Shown here one piece after another: positions 30,969-41,300 of a DNA stretch of 42,226 nucleotides. Made by a program: the position numbers and the translations under genes. The DNA lies in assembly GCA_022781925.1 (NCBI GenBank), contig JALESO010000047.1, positions 1 to 42,226 on the forward strand. Reading direction: 5' to 3'. The notes beneath the pieces are model-generated. The model saw only the letters and a program-made list of their open reading frames with translations. It was not told the origin of the DNA and made no database searches. Source of the DNA: Lachnospiraceae bacterium (GTDB lineage Bacteria > Bacillota > Clostridia > Lachnospirales > Lachnospiraceae). How positions within the stretch are numbered: the stretch's first letter is position 1; each line of letters opens with the position of its first letter.

Positions 30969-33761
30969 TCATCTCTCATCTGATATCTCTGCTGCCAGCA
31001 GCTGCATCATGCATGCCCGCAGTTTTTCCTGATCAATGGGTTTGGCAATGTGGGCATTCATGCCGGCTTTTACTGATTTCTCGATATCTTCTGCAAAAGC
31101 ATTCGCAGTCAGTGCAATGATCGGGATTGTCTTTGCATCCGGACGGTTCAGATTCCGGATCTGCATGCTTGCTGTGTAGCCATCCATCACCGGCATCATA
31201 ATATCCATCAGAATCAGATCAAAAGCTCCGACTTCCGACTGTGCAAAAGCATCCACTGCCTCCTGTCCATTTTTCACCAGCTGCAGATCTGCTCCCAGAT
31301 CTTCCAGCATATAGCTTAAGATCTCCCCGTTCAGGGTATTGTCCTCCGCTGCCAGGATGCGCTTTCCGGAAATATCCACCTGCATCATGGCAGTCTGCTT
31401 TTTCCGTTCTTTGTACTCCTTGTCAATGACAAAAGATAATATACAGGTAAACGTGGTTCCCACATCTGTCTTGCTTTTCACATCAATGGTCCCACCCATC
31501 TGATCTACGATCCGTTTTACAATGGACAGCCCCAGCCCGGTTCCTTTTGACTCACTGCGGGCATCTTCATGCTCCTGCGCAAAAGGTTCAAACATCCGCT
31601 TCTGAAACTGTTCACTCATGCCGATACCGGTATCCGCCACCACAAATCTGCAGGTTACCTGTTCTTCCGTTTCCTCGATTATATCTGCCGTCACCGTGAT
31701 CGTTCCATCCGGGCGATTGTATTTGATGGCATTGCTTACCAGATTCATAATGACCTGACGCAGATGCAGTTCGCTGGCAAATACCCGTGGTGGTTTAAAT
31801 GCCTTCAGCCCCGGCATCGTCAGCTGCAGGCCATGCTCAGCCGCCCGCGGTTCCAGAATATCCAGACATTTTTCCAGCATTTCTCTCAGATAAACTGATT
31901 CCTCCGTCAGTTTGATTTCTTCAAAATCAAGTTTATTCATATCCAGCACATCATTGATCAGCGCCAGCAGATACTCCGATGCGGTACGGATCTTATTGTG
32001 ACACGCTTTCACCGCCCTCTCATCTCCGATATGCCGGTCTGCGATATCCAGCATACCGACAATCCCGTTCATTGGTGTCCGGATATCATGGGACATCCTG
32101 GTAAGGAATTCACTCTTCGCCTGATTGGCGATCTCCAGCTCTACATTCTTGTTACCCATCTTTCTCGCATGGATCATCATGGAACAGGCCGTAATAACGA
32201 CAGCCGTCAACAGACAGAGTATAAGTGCCGCCTGCATCGGATGCCCGTAAAGGTAGCTCAGCAGGGTCGTCTTATGCGCATGCATCGTTCCCTCTTCCAG
32301 AAACATTGTTTTCTGCTGATCAGAAAGGCTGTAAATATAGTCATTCATCAGCCGGATAAATTCCAGGTCACTGTCCCTGTCAATCGCCACACAGATCGTC
32401 TGTGCCTCCCCGGAAATCAAACTGGTGGACAGCGTACTGTAAGAATCATAAATATAATACTCCAGACCCGAACGGTCTGCGATGGCATAATCTGCGTTAC
32501 CGGTTTTCACCGCAGCAATACAGGCCATTGCATTATCGCACAGTATGACTTTATCATAATCCGATGTATCTACGCTATTTTCCAGGCCAAACTGCACCGC
32601 CACAGTTTCCTTCTTTTCCTCACTGTTTCCATGCAGATATGCCAGATTAGCTTCCATGATGGATTTGCTGCGCACAAAACCGATCTGTGTACAGTAATCC
32701 GAGGTAAAAGGAAGACCGATCATCAGATCAAAATGTTCCGTCTTCAGCAATTCCTCTGCCTCTTCCCGATACTGGCAAAATGTATACTCCATGGTGATTC
32801 CCGTCTTTTCCCCGAAATCATCCAGGATCAATACTAGCATGCCTGCCGGTTTTCCGTCTCGCTGATATACATAAGGCGCATCATAATCCACGCAGAGCAC
32901 CTTCAGTGTTTTCAGGGAGTTCAGATATTCTTTCTGCTCATCTGTCGGTGAAAAGGTATACCGCGTGTCTCTGAAATGCCGGTTAAACAGCACATCCTGC
33001 ACGCTTGGCTGCACCTGATTTAAAATGTTGATTGCTTCATCCAGCTGCCGGATCAGCTCTTTATTTTCTAAGGAAGATGCAAAATAATACGGCCGTGGCG
33101 CAAACTTTTCAACAATCCGTGTTCCGGCAACCGGTGACAGTGATACAGAGGAAATAACATCCACTTCTCCACGCTTTAATGCGTCATACTGTTCCTCCTG
33201 GGATTGATAGTAAGAAATCTCATAATCAAAATGCTCGGCGTCCAGATAGGCAATCACTTCCTGACTCCGTGTCGTCGCCTGCTGCCACAGACCTACCCGC
33301 AGCGGATTCTGCCCTGCCGCATTATCTTCCCGGATATTACTGCTCTCCAGCGCACACAGCGTCGTATAGACCGTACCATAACTGTTATCCGGAAATGCCA
33401 GTATCTGCGCGGTCTGATCTGTTTTTAATATCGGTCCCATCAGATCGACCTCGCCGCTTTTCAGATCATCCAGTGCATTCTGGACATCTGTATTCATATC
33501 TCCGCTGTCATACGGTATATACTCGATTTTCCAGCCGGTATACTCCGCAATCTTCTGTAGATATGCATAGCTGTAACCATCCGGCGTGCCATCCTTATGA
33601 AAATAACTCATCCCGTCCTGCATCGGAAATGCCACCCGTATTGCACGCATCGTCTCTGTCTCCGGTGTCTGCGCACAGACAGAATAAGGACAGAGTAAGC
33701 ACATACATAACAGAATAAGCAAGCATCGGCGCAGGATTTTTACTGGTTTTCCTTGTCTCAT
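30969..33761 (-). CDS. Hybrid sensor histidine kinase with two solute-binding domains
   Basis: A 930-residue BvgS/EvgS-like sensor. A signal/transmembrane segment (about 8-30) is followed by two extracellular SBP_bac_3 domains (about 40-265 and 285-495), a transmembrane helix (508-530), a HisKA domain with H558 in RMSHDIRTP, an ATPase domain ([26 protein letters not shown]) and a receiver domain (800-925) with phospho-acceptor D853 in [12 protein letters not shown]. There is no HPt or DNA-binding output domain, and no response regulator gene is adjacent, so its output partner lies elsewhere. The ligand is probably a small polar solute such as an amino acid. It might serve the amino-acid cluster at 34-41 kb, but no link is shown. 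Confidence 0.92.
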   Translation of the reverse strand: MRQGKPVKILRRCLLILLCMCLLCPYSVCAQTPETETMRAIRVAFPMQDGMSYFHKDGTPDGYSYAYLQKIAEYTGWKIEYIPYDSGDMNTDVQNALDDLKSGEVDLMGPILKTDQTAQILAFPDNSYGTVYTTLCALESSNIREDNAAGQNPLRVGLWQQATTRSQEVIAYLDAEHFDYEISYYQSQEEQYDALKRGEVDVISSVSLSPVAGTRIVEKFAPRPYYFASSLENKELIRQLDEAINILNQVQPSVQDVLFNRHFRDTRYTFSPTDEQKEYLNSLKTLKVLCVDYDAPYVYQRDGKPAGMLVLILDDFGEKTGITMEYTFCQYREEAEELLKTEHFDLMIGLPFTSDYCTQIGFVRSKSIMEANLAYLHGNSEEKKETVAVQFGLENSVDTSDYDKVILCDNAMACIAAVKTGNADYAIADRSGLEYYIYDSYSTLSTSLISGEAQTICVAIDRDSDLEFIRLMNDYIYSLSDQQKTMFLEEGTMHAHKTTLLSYLYGHPMQAALILCLLTAVVITACSMMIHARKMGNKNVELEIANQAKSEFLTRMSHDIRTPMNGIVGMLDIADRHIGDERAVKACHNKIRTASEYLLALINDVLDMNKLDFEEIKLTEESVYLREMLEKCLDILEPRAAEHGLQLTMPGLKAFKPPRVFASELHLRQVIMNLVSNAIKYNRPDGTITVTADIIEETEEQVTCRFVVADTGIGMSEQFQKRMFEPFAQEHEDARSESKGTGLGLSIVKRIVDQMGGTIDVKSKTDVGTTFTCILSFVIDKEYKERKKQTAMMQVDISGKRILAAEDNTLNGEILSYMLEDLGADLQLVKNGQEAVDAFAQSEVGAFDLILMDIMMPVMDGYTASMQIRNLNRPDAKTIPIIALTANAFAEDIEKSVKAGMNAHIAKPIDQEKLRACMMQLLAAEISDER

Positions 33762-33922
33762 TACTATTTCCCTGGTTTAACCAGTATCCCCCCGTATTTT
33801 TAATTAATCTGTCAGTATTATACTACTCTGTCCAATAGAGTGTCAATTTATCATTTTTATTGCACTTCGTTACAGTTCACACGCACCATTCGCAAAGCAC
33901 TCTTTCTTGAATCATTCTGCTT

Positions 33923-35332
33923 TTATCTCCAAATGCCACGGCGCTTCCGTATCTTGTAATACATGCTGTTTTCCATAGCCATAACCTTTTCCAGCGGCAC
34001 GCTCTTGAATACCGGCATCTTCATCTTAAACTTGATCCAGAAGAAAGAATATACCGCCAGTACCGCAAACGTAATACCTGTTACCAGCCAGATCATGTTG
34101 CGCTCCACCGGATCCGTGGAAATATTCAGGATCATATAGACGATTCCTGCAATTCCGATCACCGGAAGAACCGGTCCCAGAGGCACTTTGAAGGAACGCG
34201 GCGCCTTCGGCAGTCTGCGGCGCAGAATCAGGACGTCCATATGCGCCAGGATATAGGAAATCATCCAGAAGACCGAACCTACCAGGATCAGGAAAGAGAT
34301 CGCATCGGAAGATCCGTCACTTAATTTTGCAAATACAAAAATAAACACACTGACAAAAATAACGCCAAACCACGGAACGTTTCTCTTATTTGTTTTTGCA
34401 AATATCCGGGGCATCATATTCATCTTTGCCATACCCTGACAGATTTCACTCAGGCCGTTAACTGTCGAGTTCTGACTGCTGACCACCGCCAGTACAGAGA
34501 CAATGGTCATCCAGATTCTGCCGGCTTTGCCAAGCAGATTTTCCCCGTACAGCAGATGCGGTGCTGCGGAATTCAGCAGATCATCCCACGGGGTGTAATT
34601 GTGAAAACCAAGCACCATAATGGACTGAACCACGCAGATCAGAGCCAGTCCGATGATCATTCCCAGCGGAACATTCCGCTTTGCATTTTTCACATTTTTG
34701 GAAACCGGAATGACATATTCCGCACCGATGAACAGCCAGAAAGCAATGGCCACAGTAGGAATGACATCACTGAATTTTGTCGTCATATTATAAGGCTGTG
34801 TCACTACCTGTCCGGTTCCAAGCTTGAACATACCGATCAGTCCCAGTACCACCATGGAACCCACCAGAAGAAATGCTACCACATCCTGCAATTTTGCAAA
34901 CATATCCACACCAAACAGATTGGCGATCGTAACAATCGCTGTCATGATCAGCGTCCAGACAATACTTGGAATGGGAAGTGGTATCGTCGTTGCCATGGCA
35001 TAGGCAAAAATGGAAGCCTCCACGCCGGAGGACATGATATTGCAGATCAGATACCCGCCTACCATGGAGATCAGCGTCGGAAACGGTCCCATACAGGCCA
35101 GTGTATACTGCGCCAGCCCGCCGGTGGTATTCGGCATCAATGCATTTAATTCAGAAAGGGATGCGATCGTCGTCATATTCAGCAGACATGCCACGATCAT
35201 CGCCACGATAAAGATCACGCCGACACTTCCGGCGCCCTGTCCCAGGGAAACGAGACAGCTGGTGGCAATGACAAGTCCCACGGAAACAGATACCACGCTA
35301 TGTAATCCCAGTTTCTTTTCGTTCTCACTCAT
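33923..35332 (-). CDS. APC-superfamily amino acid permease
   Basis: A transporter of about 12 helices with 469 residues from ATG 35332; the longer frame to 35383 has no ribosome site. Helix 1 carries GLVIATSCLVSLGQGAG, the unwound ligand-binding part in APC carriers. Further support is GGLAQYTLACMGPFP and the FWLFIGAEYVIPVSKNVKNAKRNVP segment (split: FWLFIGAEYVIPVSKNV, then KNAKRNVPLGM), typical of helix 6 to loop 6-7. It is the last gene of the minus-strand cluster, 165 bp after the P-II gene. It likely imports the substrate of the dehydrogenase complex encoded upstream. Confidence 0.88.
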   Translation of the reverse strand: MSENEKKLGLHSVVSVSVGLVIATSCLVSLGQGAGSVGVIFIVAMIVACLLNMTTIASLSELNALMPNTTGGLAQYTLACMGPFPTLISMVGGYLICNIMSSGVEASIFAYAMATTIPLPIPSIVWTLIMTAIVTIANLFGVDMFAKLQDVVAFLLVGSMVVLGLIGMFKLGTGQVVTQPYNMTTKFSDVIPTVAIAFWLFIGAEYVIPVSKNVKNAKRNVPLGMIIGLALICVVQSIMVLGFHNYTPWDDLLNSAAPHLLYGENLLGKAGRIWMTIVSVLAVVSSQNSTVNGLSEICQGMAKMNMMPRIFAKTNKRNVPWFGVIFVSVFIFVFAKLSDGSSDAISFLILVGSVFWMISYILAHMDVLILRRRLPKAPRSFKVPLGPVLPVIGIAGIVYMILNISTDPVERNMIWLVTGITFAVLAVYSFFWIKFKMKMPVFKSVPLEKVMAMENSMYYKIRKRRGIWR

Positions 35333-35497
35333 ATTACTCTCAACTCTTTTCTCTCTGATCCTGTATTTCTGCTTGAATTTCATTGCATTTGCAAACAGAA
35401 ATCGGAATCCGATTTATTTCTTTTTATATCCTGTCTTAAAAACCCCCAACATTTTCTCTCAACCTCTATAAAACTGAAGTTCATCTTTCCTCTGCTG

Positions 35498-35842
35498 TTA
35501 CAGTGCATCGACGCCTTCGTCACCGGTACGGACCCGGATGACATTGGTAATATCATATACAAAAATCTTGCCGTCTCCGATGTGTCCTGTATACAGTTCT
35601 TGTTTGATAAGTTCCACGATCTCATCTACTTTTGACTTTTCTACCACCAGTGCGATCTGCTGTTTCGGAAGAAGCTCCATCTCATAGTTTTCATCTACTT
35701 CATACTCTTTTGTTCCCTTTTCGATTCCACAACCAAGCACCTGGGTCACGGTCATGCCCCGCACACCGGCTTTGCTCAGTGCTGCTTTCAATCCGTTAAA
35801 TTTTGACATTCCTGTAATAATTTCAATTCTTGCTAAGTCCAT
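35498..35842 (-). CDS. P-II family signalling protein with variant T-loop
   Basis: A 114-residue P-II protein (start ATG 35842, with AAGG 9 nt upstream; ATG 35851 is too close). The fold is clear from GMTVTQVLGCGIEKG, ELLPKQQIALVV and the C-terminal TGHIGDGKIFVYDI..VIRVRTGDEGVDAL (split), which holds the B-loop nucleotide-binding residues. In the T-loop, the position of Tyr51 (uridylylation in GlnB) is Glu by ungapped alignment. The neighbour is an APC permease rather than AmtB. It may gate that permease or act on another target by binding ATP/ADP and 2-oxoglutarate. This is inference. Confidence 0.9.
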   Translation of the reverse strand: MDLARIEIITGMSKFNGLKAALSKAGVRGMTVTQVLGCGIEKGTKEYEVDENYEMELLPKQQIALVVEKSKVDEIVELIKQELYTGHIGDGKIFVYDITNVIRVRTGDEGVDAL

Positions 35843-35929
35843 GATCGTCATCCTTTCTGCCGTTCGCTTTACGTTATTCTTGTTTCTTTTTCTTCTTCCA
35901 TTGCTGGTTATCTTATACTTTTCTGCACC

Positions 35930-36769
35930 TTATTCTTTCTCTTCACGGATCATTTTTTCTTTTTCCGTTGTTTTTTCTTTCAGAAGTTTCTTATATTTCT
36001 CCGGCGTCGTTCCTGCAAATACCCGGAAATCCTTCAGCATATGGGACTGGTCATAATATCCGCAGTTCAGTGCCAGTTCTTCGCTGTTCACCTGACCTGC
36101 TGCCCCGTGGATTGCATTTAAAAACGTCTGAAACCGAATAAAACGTTCAAATTCCTTGGGAGATATCCCATGAATCTGTTTGAAAATCCTGCGGATATAG
36201 CTTTCCGAATAACCGGTTTCCCTGCTCAGCATCTGTATGGAAATATTGCCATTGGTGGCATAGATCCGTTTCCGCATGTACTCCTCCAGCACATGGGCGG
36301 AATCCTTTGCCGGATCCTTCTGGTTCTCCGACAGATACTTCAGCAGAATCTCCGCCCGCTTCTTTACATTTCCGGCTTCTGCCAGCGCATCCGTCAGACC
36401 GGCACCGTATTCATTTTTATCTATCTCAAGGTCCTGATTGACGACTTCCTGAATGGTCAGTCCCGAAGGCAGGATATATTTTCCCGGGAAAAATCTGGCT
36501 CCGAAATAATATCTGCCATCCTCAAACTCCCAGTCCTTTGCCTTCAACACCGTTCCGCCAAGCAGCACCTTTACATCATGCTCGCCAATACCGAATACGA
36601 GATCTGTACTGTCATCCGGCACCGCCTTAAAATTCGCCGGTGCACCTTCCTGTACATGAAATTCATAAAAATTGGAAATTCCCATGCGTCGCGGAATAAT
36701 TTCCTTATAATCATCCGCGTCCAGTGACAAATATGGTTGTACGGGTACCAGTATCTCTTTCTCGTTCAT
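35930..36769 (-). CDS. AraC-family transcriptional regulator
   Basis: A 279-residue regulator. The C-terminal ~100 residues are a double helix-turn-helix: IQMLSRETGYSESYIRRIFK, then SPKEFERFIRFQTFL, then LALNCGYYDQSHMLKDFR with the GTTPEKYKK end. The N-terminal half (about 1-150) is a cupin-like sensory region with VPDDSTDLVFG and ARFFPGKYILP, resembling other AraC proteins that sense small organic ligands. It lies between the OCD-family gene (21 bp upstream) and the P-II gene, so it is co-transcribed with the genes it likely controls. ATG 36769 has AGGAG 8 nt upstream. Confidence 0.9.
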   Translation of the reverse strand: MNEKEILVPVQPYLSLDADDYKEIIPRRMGISNFYEFHVQEGAPANFKAVPDDSTDLVFGIGEHDVKVLLGGTVLKAKDWEFEDGRYYFGARFFPGKYILPSGLTIQEVVNQDLEIDKNEYGAGLTDALAEAGNVKKRAEILLKYLSENQKDPAKDSAHVLEEYMRKRIYATNGNISIQMLSRETGYSESYIRRIFKQIHGISPKEFERFIRFQTFLNAIHGAAGQVNSEELALNCGYYDQSHMLKDFRVFAGTTPEKYKKLLKEKTTEKEKMIREEKE

Positions 36770-36790
36770 CGTATCAGCTCCTGAATCTTT

Positions 36791-37921
36791 TTATGCCATT
36801 TCCGGTTTGTCCCAGAGTGGCAGTTTTATTCCAATTCCAAGCTTAACTGCGTTGCGGTAAACCATGCCACCCCATGCGATATCCTCTACCGGCATACCGC
36901 CGACGGAATATACGATGATGTCATCATCACTTTCCCGTCCCGGGTGTCTTCCTTCTATGATTTCGGTGATATCCACGATGTCCTCAGCCTTGATTTTTCC
37001 TTCATGTCTCAGATCCGTAAATTTGGTTCCAATGATCTGCATCTGCGGATACGTCGGATACGGATATTCCTCCTCCCATGCTTCATACAATTTGGAATTA
37101 TCCACCACCAGCTTGCAGTTGTTTACCAGAAATTCATCGTCAAATCTTGCCGCCGACGGCATACTGATCAGCGCGCCTTTCTTGATCCATTCCCCGTTGA
37201 TATACGGGAAGGAAGATACGTCATCACGAACCGTTGTGGTAAAACTGATGATATCGCTGTCCCGCACTGCTTCCTCCACGGTCTCACAGATCTGAATATC
37301 TTTGATCTGCGGCAGTTCCTCTTTGATAAAAGCAACGAAGGAATCCAGTGATTTCTTTCCTCGGCCTTTGATCTTCACCGTGTCAAGCTGCGGACACACA
37401 CTGACAAATGCGGCCAGTGACGTTTTTCCCATAACACCGGGGCCGATGACAGATGCGACTTTCGCATCTTTTCTGGCAAGATATTTTGCACCTACCCCCG
37501 GAATACCGCCGGTACGGTAAGCACTGACCAGATTCGCTGACATCAGTGCCAGCGGTGCGCCGGTATCTTTATCATTCAGCATCATCATGAGAATGGAACG
37601 CGGCAGCCCTTTTTTCTTATTTTCCACATTGGATCCATACCATTTCATACCGGCCATCTGGTATTTTCCACCCAGATATGCCGGCATTGCCATGAACCGC
37701 CGGTCGTCTGCGTTCTGCGGCATCCCCGGAAATTCCGGATGATCCGGAAACGTGATCATACAACCGTGGGAATTATGGTTCTGTCCACCCATCACATAGT
37801 CACCTTTGTAAAGCGTGATCAGCAGATCTTCCATCACATCCACACACTGTTTCATATCCTTTACTCCAGCTTTGATCATATCCGGTTCACTTAAATATAA
37901 AAAATCAATTTTTGAGTCCAT
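36791..37921 (-). CDS. Ornithine cyclodeaminase/mu-crystallin family protein
   Basis: A 376-residue Rossmann enzyme. Family signs are MAMPAYLGG..MAGMKWYGS near the substrate site, LMSANLVSAYRTGGIPGVGAKYLA, the NAD(P) motif VIGPGVMGKTSLAA, and SMPSAARFDDEF. The family includes ornithine cyclodeaminase (ornithine to proline), ketimine or pyrroline-2-carboxylate reductases and opine-type dehydrogenases. Sequence alone does not decide. Next to an HcnABC-like FAD dehydrogenase, the best fits are opine catabolism (as octopine oxidase plus OCD) or cyclic imino acid catabolism. ATG 37921 has GGGAG. A possible promoter lies in the 150-bp gap upstream. Confidence 0.87.
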   Translation of the reverse strand: MDSKIDFLYLSEPDMIKAGVKDMKQCVDVMEDLLITLYKGDYVMGGQNHNSHGCMITFPDHPEFPGMPQNADDRRFMAMPAYLGGKYQMAGMKWYGSNVENKKKGLPRSILMMMLNDKDTGAPLALMSANLVSAYRTGGIPGVGAKYLARKDAKVASVIGPGVMGKTSLAAFVSVCPQLDTVKIKGRGKKSLDSFVAFIKEELPQIKDIQICETVEEAVRDSDIISFTTTVRDDVSSFPYINGEWIKKGALISMPSAARFDDEFLVNNCKLVVDNSKLYEAWEEEYPYPTYPQMQIIGTKFTDLRHEGKIKAEDIVDITEIIEGRHPGRESDDDIIVYSVGGMPVEDIAWGGMVYRNAVKLGIGIKLPLWDKPEMA

Positions 37922-38033
37922 CTGATTTTCTCCCTTCTGCTGTATTCAAAAATGCCCTCCAGACCATTTTCATGGAGAAACATTATGGTATATACATCCG
38001 GGAGCAACGCATCAGCTGTCCTTGTTACGGACG

Positions 38034-38039
38034 AGTATA
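38034..38039 (-). promoter_or_regulatory. Possible extended -10 box for the OCD-family gene
   Basis: Minus-strand TGGTATACT has a TGn-extended -10 element. It lies about 110 bp before the OCD start codon, within the 150-bp gap after the FAD oxidase gene. A loose dyad TGGTATA (37986-37992) / TATACCA (38036-38042) includes it, so a regulator (perhaps the AraC protein) might act here. Confidence 0.35.
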
Positions 38040-38071
38040 CCATATTTTCATTAAAATTTGTACGACATCCA

Positions 38072-39199
38072 TTAGATCACTGCATGAAATCTGTCATAGC
38101 GGAACGCTGAGATATCCAGTGTCGTCGCTTCTTCCCTTGCCACCTCTGCCAGCAGTTTTCCGACGATCGGTGAGATACCAAATCCATGTCCGGTAAAGGC
38201 ACAGGCCGTGATCAGTCCCGGCACTTCATCAATGGCTCCCAGAACCGGAACACCGTCAATACATACATCCTCATATCCCGCCCAGGTACGGACGATCTTG
38301 GCATCCGCCAGCTTTGGAATATATTTCATGATTCCGCGGCAGATACACGGTGCCGTAATACTGGATGTCATGTTGTGTCCATTGTCCTTATTTACGGTTT
38401 CATATCCAGATGCTCCACCGAATACAAAAGAACCATGATCGGTCTGATGTCCGTAAAAATCAGCATCTGCGGTACCGAGCATCTGTGGGAACATCTGTGG
38501 CTCCGCCTCTGTCACCAGTGCCTCAATCAGGTCATTTGACATCGGGATGTCGATGCCTACCGTTCCGAGAATTGCCCGGCTGGCATAACCTGCCGCCACA
38601 ATGATCTTATCCCCTTCAAACACATTATTCCGGGTAACGACCCGTCTGGCCTTTCCGCGAACCATCTGCAGTTCCACCACTTCTTCTCCGGTGTAAAACT
38701 GTACGCCCCGTTTTCTCGCTTCCCGGTAATAACCAAGCGTTGTTACCAGCGGATTTGCATGGCCATCCGTCGGGCACCAGCTTGCACCGATGACTTCATC
38801 GCTCAGATACGGATTAATGGCCCGCACTTCTTTTCCGTCGATCATATGGACATCCAGACCACATGCAACTGCCCGGTCTGTCAGTCCCTGCAGGATTTCC
38901 ATGTGATGTTCGGTTTTTCCCAGTCTCAGATTTCCTTCTTTGTGATATTCCACGTCAATGCCAAGTTCTTCCGAAAGGTGCGGCCACAGATGCTCTACCG
39001 CATACATTGCCAGTGGAAGCTCCCTCGGATCACGACCGGACTGGCGGACACCGCCTCCGTTTCGGCTGGAACCTCCGTTTCCGATACTTTCATCTTTATC
39101 AAGAACGATGACTGAAGTTCCTTTCTTTGCCAGTTCGTAGGCTGTGGCACATCCGATCACACCGCTTCCTATGATAATTACGTCTGCCGTCTTACGCAT
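38072..39199 (-). CDS. DAO-type FAD dehydrogenase subunit (HcnC/SoxB-like)
   Basis: A 375-residue FAD enzyme of the D-amino acid oxidase/sarcosine oxidase beta fold. Motifs are DVIIIGSGVIGCATAYELA, SSRNGGGVRQSGRDPRE (the FAD-contacting Ser-rich loop), WCPTDGHANP, and the C-terminal TWAGYEDVCIDGVPVLG..FTGHGFGISP. The start at ATG 39199 overlaps the stop of the preceding gene (ATGCGTAA), implying translational coupling. With the BFD-like protein, the pyridine-nucleotide oxidoreductase and the [2Fe-2S] protein it matches the make-up of hydrogen cyanide synthase, octopine/nopaline oxidase, dye-linked L-proline dehydrogenase and D-hydroxyproline dehydrogenase. It is the substrate-oxidising subunit. 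Confidence 0.88.
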   Translation of the reverse strand: MRKTADVIIIGSGVIGCATAYELAKKGTSVIVLDKDESIGNGGSSRNGGGVRQSGRDPRELPLAMYAVEHLWPHLSEELGIDVEYHKEGNLRLGKTEHHMEILQGLTDRAVACGLDVHMIDGKEVRAINPYLSDEVIGASWCPTDGHANPLVTTLGYYREARKRGVQFYTGEEVVELQMVRGKARRVVTRNNVFEGDKIIVAAGYASRAILGTVGIDIPMSNDLIEALVTEAEPQMFPQMLGTADADFYGHQTDHGSFVFGGASGYETVNKDNGHNMTSSITAPCICRGIMKYIPKLADAKIVRTWAGYEDVCIDGVPVLGAIDEVPGLITACAFTGHGFGISPIVGKLLAEVAREEATTLDISAFRYDRFHAVI

Positions 39200-39521
39200 C
39201 CTGCTCACCTTCCTTTGCAAAAATCTTCATTTCCAGAGGTCTCATCGGAGCTCTGGATGTGGCCGGTTCCAGCACCGCCGGTGATACCCCAAGTTCTCTC
39301 GCCACAATACCTTTTACCAGCTTCGCACAGGTCTGTCCCTGACAAAGCCCCATGCCACAGCGCAGGTATCTTCGGATTTCTGTAATGGTATACATACCAT
39401 CATGTACCGCCCTACGTATCTCACCTTTTGTTACCTCTTCACATCTGCAGATGATCCGGTCATCATCCGGCTGCGGAACAAATTCCCCCAGCGCATCGAT
39501 TCTGTCATATATATTTTCCAT
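39192..39521 (-). CDS. BFD-like [2Fe-2S]-binding protein
   Basis: A small 109-residue protein (start ATG 39521 with GAGG 8 nt upstream). The BFD-type cluster motif is ICRCEEVTKGEI followed by RCGMGLCQGQTC, four cysteines in the order C-x-C ... C-x4/5-C. In HcnABC-like dehydrogenases this domain is often fused to the end of the large FAD/NAD subunit; here it is a separate gene. It probably relays electrons between the two FAD subunits. Confidence 0.87.
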   Translation of the reverse strand: MENIYDRIDALGEFVPQPDDDRIICRCEEVTKGEIRRAVHDGMYTITEIRRYLRCGMGLCQGQTCAKLVKGIVARELGVSPAVLEPATSRAPMRPLEMKIFAKEGEQDA

Positions 39522-39680
39522 CCTTGTGTCCTCTCTTTTCTGCCTTCTACCGATCTGTTCATTTCTATTCATTCAACGAAATACATTTCAGTTGTTCTGT
39601 AATCTGTTTTCGGCATATCTATACTTTCCCTTCCGCCAGCGTTCCTCTCAGACTGAGTTAAGCTCTGTTATTTTCCTGAT

Positions 39681-41255
39681 TTATGCTTGATAAAATCGTG
39701 CTTTCATAGCCATATCCGCCGGAACCTTTATCGTCAGCAGATTGGTATGATCAAAGGCCTTCGCAGTTTTGACATCCACTACCTCTGCCTCACATATCTT
39801 TCTTCCATCACGGCCAAGTCCGTATCCTTTTTCTCCTTTTTCCGGAAGCGGAAGGAACTCATACGGAATGGTAACGGTTGCAAATCCCGGTTCATACGTC
39901 TCATTTACCAGGAAAATCGCCTGACCGGAACAGGATGCCACACACATGCCACAGCCGATGCAGGCCGCCGTTTCATCCACCGCTGGAAGTGCGGTAATAT
40001 GATCCCCGATGCGGATACAATGCTTCGGACATGCATCCTGACACGGATTACACGGGATATTCTGTGTGCACTCCATCACCGGATGAACACCAACCTGATG
40101 TGTCACACCCGGAAACCGCTCGATCTCATCATCTGCCACAAATCCTTTTGTCAGCAGATTCATGGATATATCAATTCCCTCTTCCGTTTTTTCAATGAGT
40201 TTTCCACGGTTTTTCGGTGCAAACATTCCCTGCCGCAGTCCGTCAAGTGCCTTTTCATTTGCGGCAACACCTTCCTGCATTTCAGCCTCATCCATATAGC
40301 CCAGATATTTCGCTGCTGTGATTCCTGCAATCCTTCCTTCGATCATCGCAGAGCTTGCTTCCTCGATACCGGATACATCACCTGCCACAAAAATTCCTTT
40401 GATGGATGTCTCACCGTACTCATCCACCACTGGAACCTGACCGCCCCGTTTCGGATCATCTACCATATCGCAGCCTGCCATTTTCAGCAACTGTGACATC
40501 GGAGACAAACCGACTGCCAGACAGATCGTATCCACATCAAAATGTTTTTCCGTTCCCGGTATAAACTGGAAATGACTGTCTACCTCAGCAATGGTAACAC
40601 CGGTCACATGATCCTCACCTTCCGCTTTTACAATTGTGTGTGACAGATAAAATGGAACCCCGGTTCTTGCAACTTTTGCTGCATGCACACCATAACCACC
40701 GATTCTTGGTGCCGCATCCACCAGTGCAACCACTTCACATCCACACTGCTCTAACTGAAAGCTGACTACCAGGCCAACATTTCCGCTTCCAAGCATCAGG
40801 ATTTTATTTCCCGGTTTTACCCCATGCAGATTCATCATCGTCTGCGCTGCACCTGCACCAATCACCCCGGGAAGTGTCCATCCTTCAAAAGTAACCATGT
40901 TTTCCGCAGCACCGGTTGCAACGATAATGGCATCTCCTTTATAATGAAAAATCTCATCCCCCTGCCGCACGGTAATCTCTTTATCCTGATACATACCAAC
41001 AACCGTGGAATTCAATGCTACTTCTACACCTGCTTTTGCCGCCTCTGCCAGAAGTTCTTCTCCGATCACAAATCCTCTGACCTTTGCTTTGTGCTCTTTG
41101 GAACCGAAGAATTTGTGAATCTGCTTGAACAGCTGACCACCCGGTCTGTCATTTTCATCAAATACGATTACCTTCATTCCCTTTTTTGCTGCTTCTATGG
41201 CTGCGGATAATCCCGAAGGACCGGCTCCAACAACAATCAAATCATATCGTTTCAT
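39681..41255 (-). CDS. FAD/NAD(P) oxidoreductase subunit with Fe-S motifs (HcnB/OoxA-like)
   Basis: A 524-residue pyridine nucleotide-disulfide-type oxidoreductase. It has an FAD motif (LIVVGAGPSGLSAAIEA), a second dinucleotide motif (ILMLGSGNVGLVVS) and GIFVAGDVSGIEEAS. The C-terminal part adds ferredoxin-like cysteines CTQNIPCNPCQDACPKHC and CIGCGMCVASCSG, which classic HcnB lacks. This suggests electron transfer to ferredoxin rather than to a quinone, in line with anaerobic life. ATG 41255 has AGGAG about 10 nt upstream. It is second in the cluster, 45 bp after the [2Fe-2S] subunit. Confidence 0.88.
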   Translation of the reverse strand: MKRYDLIVVGAGPSGLSAAIEAAKKGMKVIVFDENDRPGGQLFKQIHKFFGSKEHKAKVRGFVIGEELLAEAAKAGVEVALNSTVVGMYQDKEITVRQGDEIFHYKGDAIIVATGAAENMVTFEGWTLPGVIGAGAAQTMMNLHGVKPGNKILMLGSGNVGLVVSFQLEQCGCEVVALVDAAPRIGGYGVHAAKVARTGVPFYLSHTIVKAEGEDHVTGVTIAEVDSHFQFIPGTEKHFDVDTICLAVGLSPMSQLLKMAGCDMVDDPKRGGQVPVVDEYGETSIKGIFVAGDVSGIEEASSAMIEGRIAGITAAKYLGYMDEAEMQEGVAANEKALDGLRQGMFAPKNRGKLIEKTEEGIDISMNLLTKGFVADDEIERFPGVTHQVGVHPVMECTQNIPCNPCQDACPKHCIRIGDHITALPAVDETAACIGCGMCVASCSGQAIFLVNETYEPGFATVTIPYEFLPLPEKGEKGYGLGRDGRKICEAEVVDVKTAKAFDHTNLLTIKVPADMAMKARFYQA

Positions 41256-41300
41256 TTCTACGTCTCTCCTTTTCTCTTTTCAAAAGTATCTGATCTGCTT

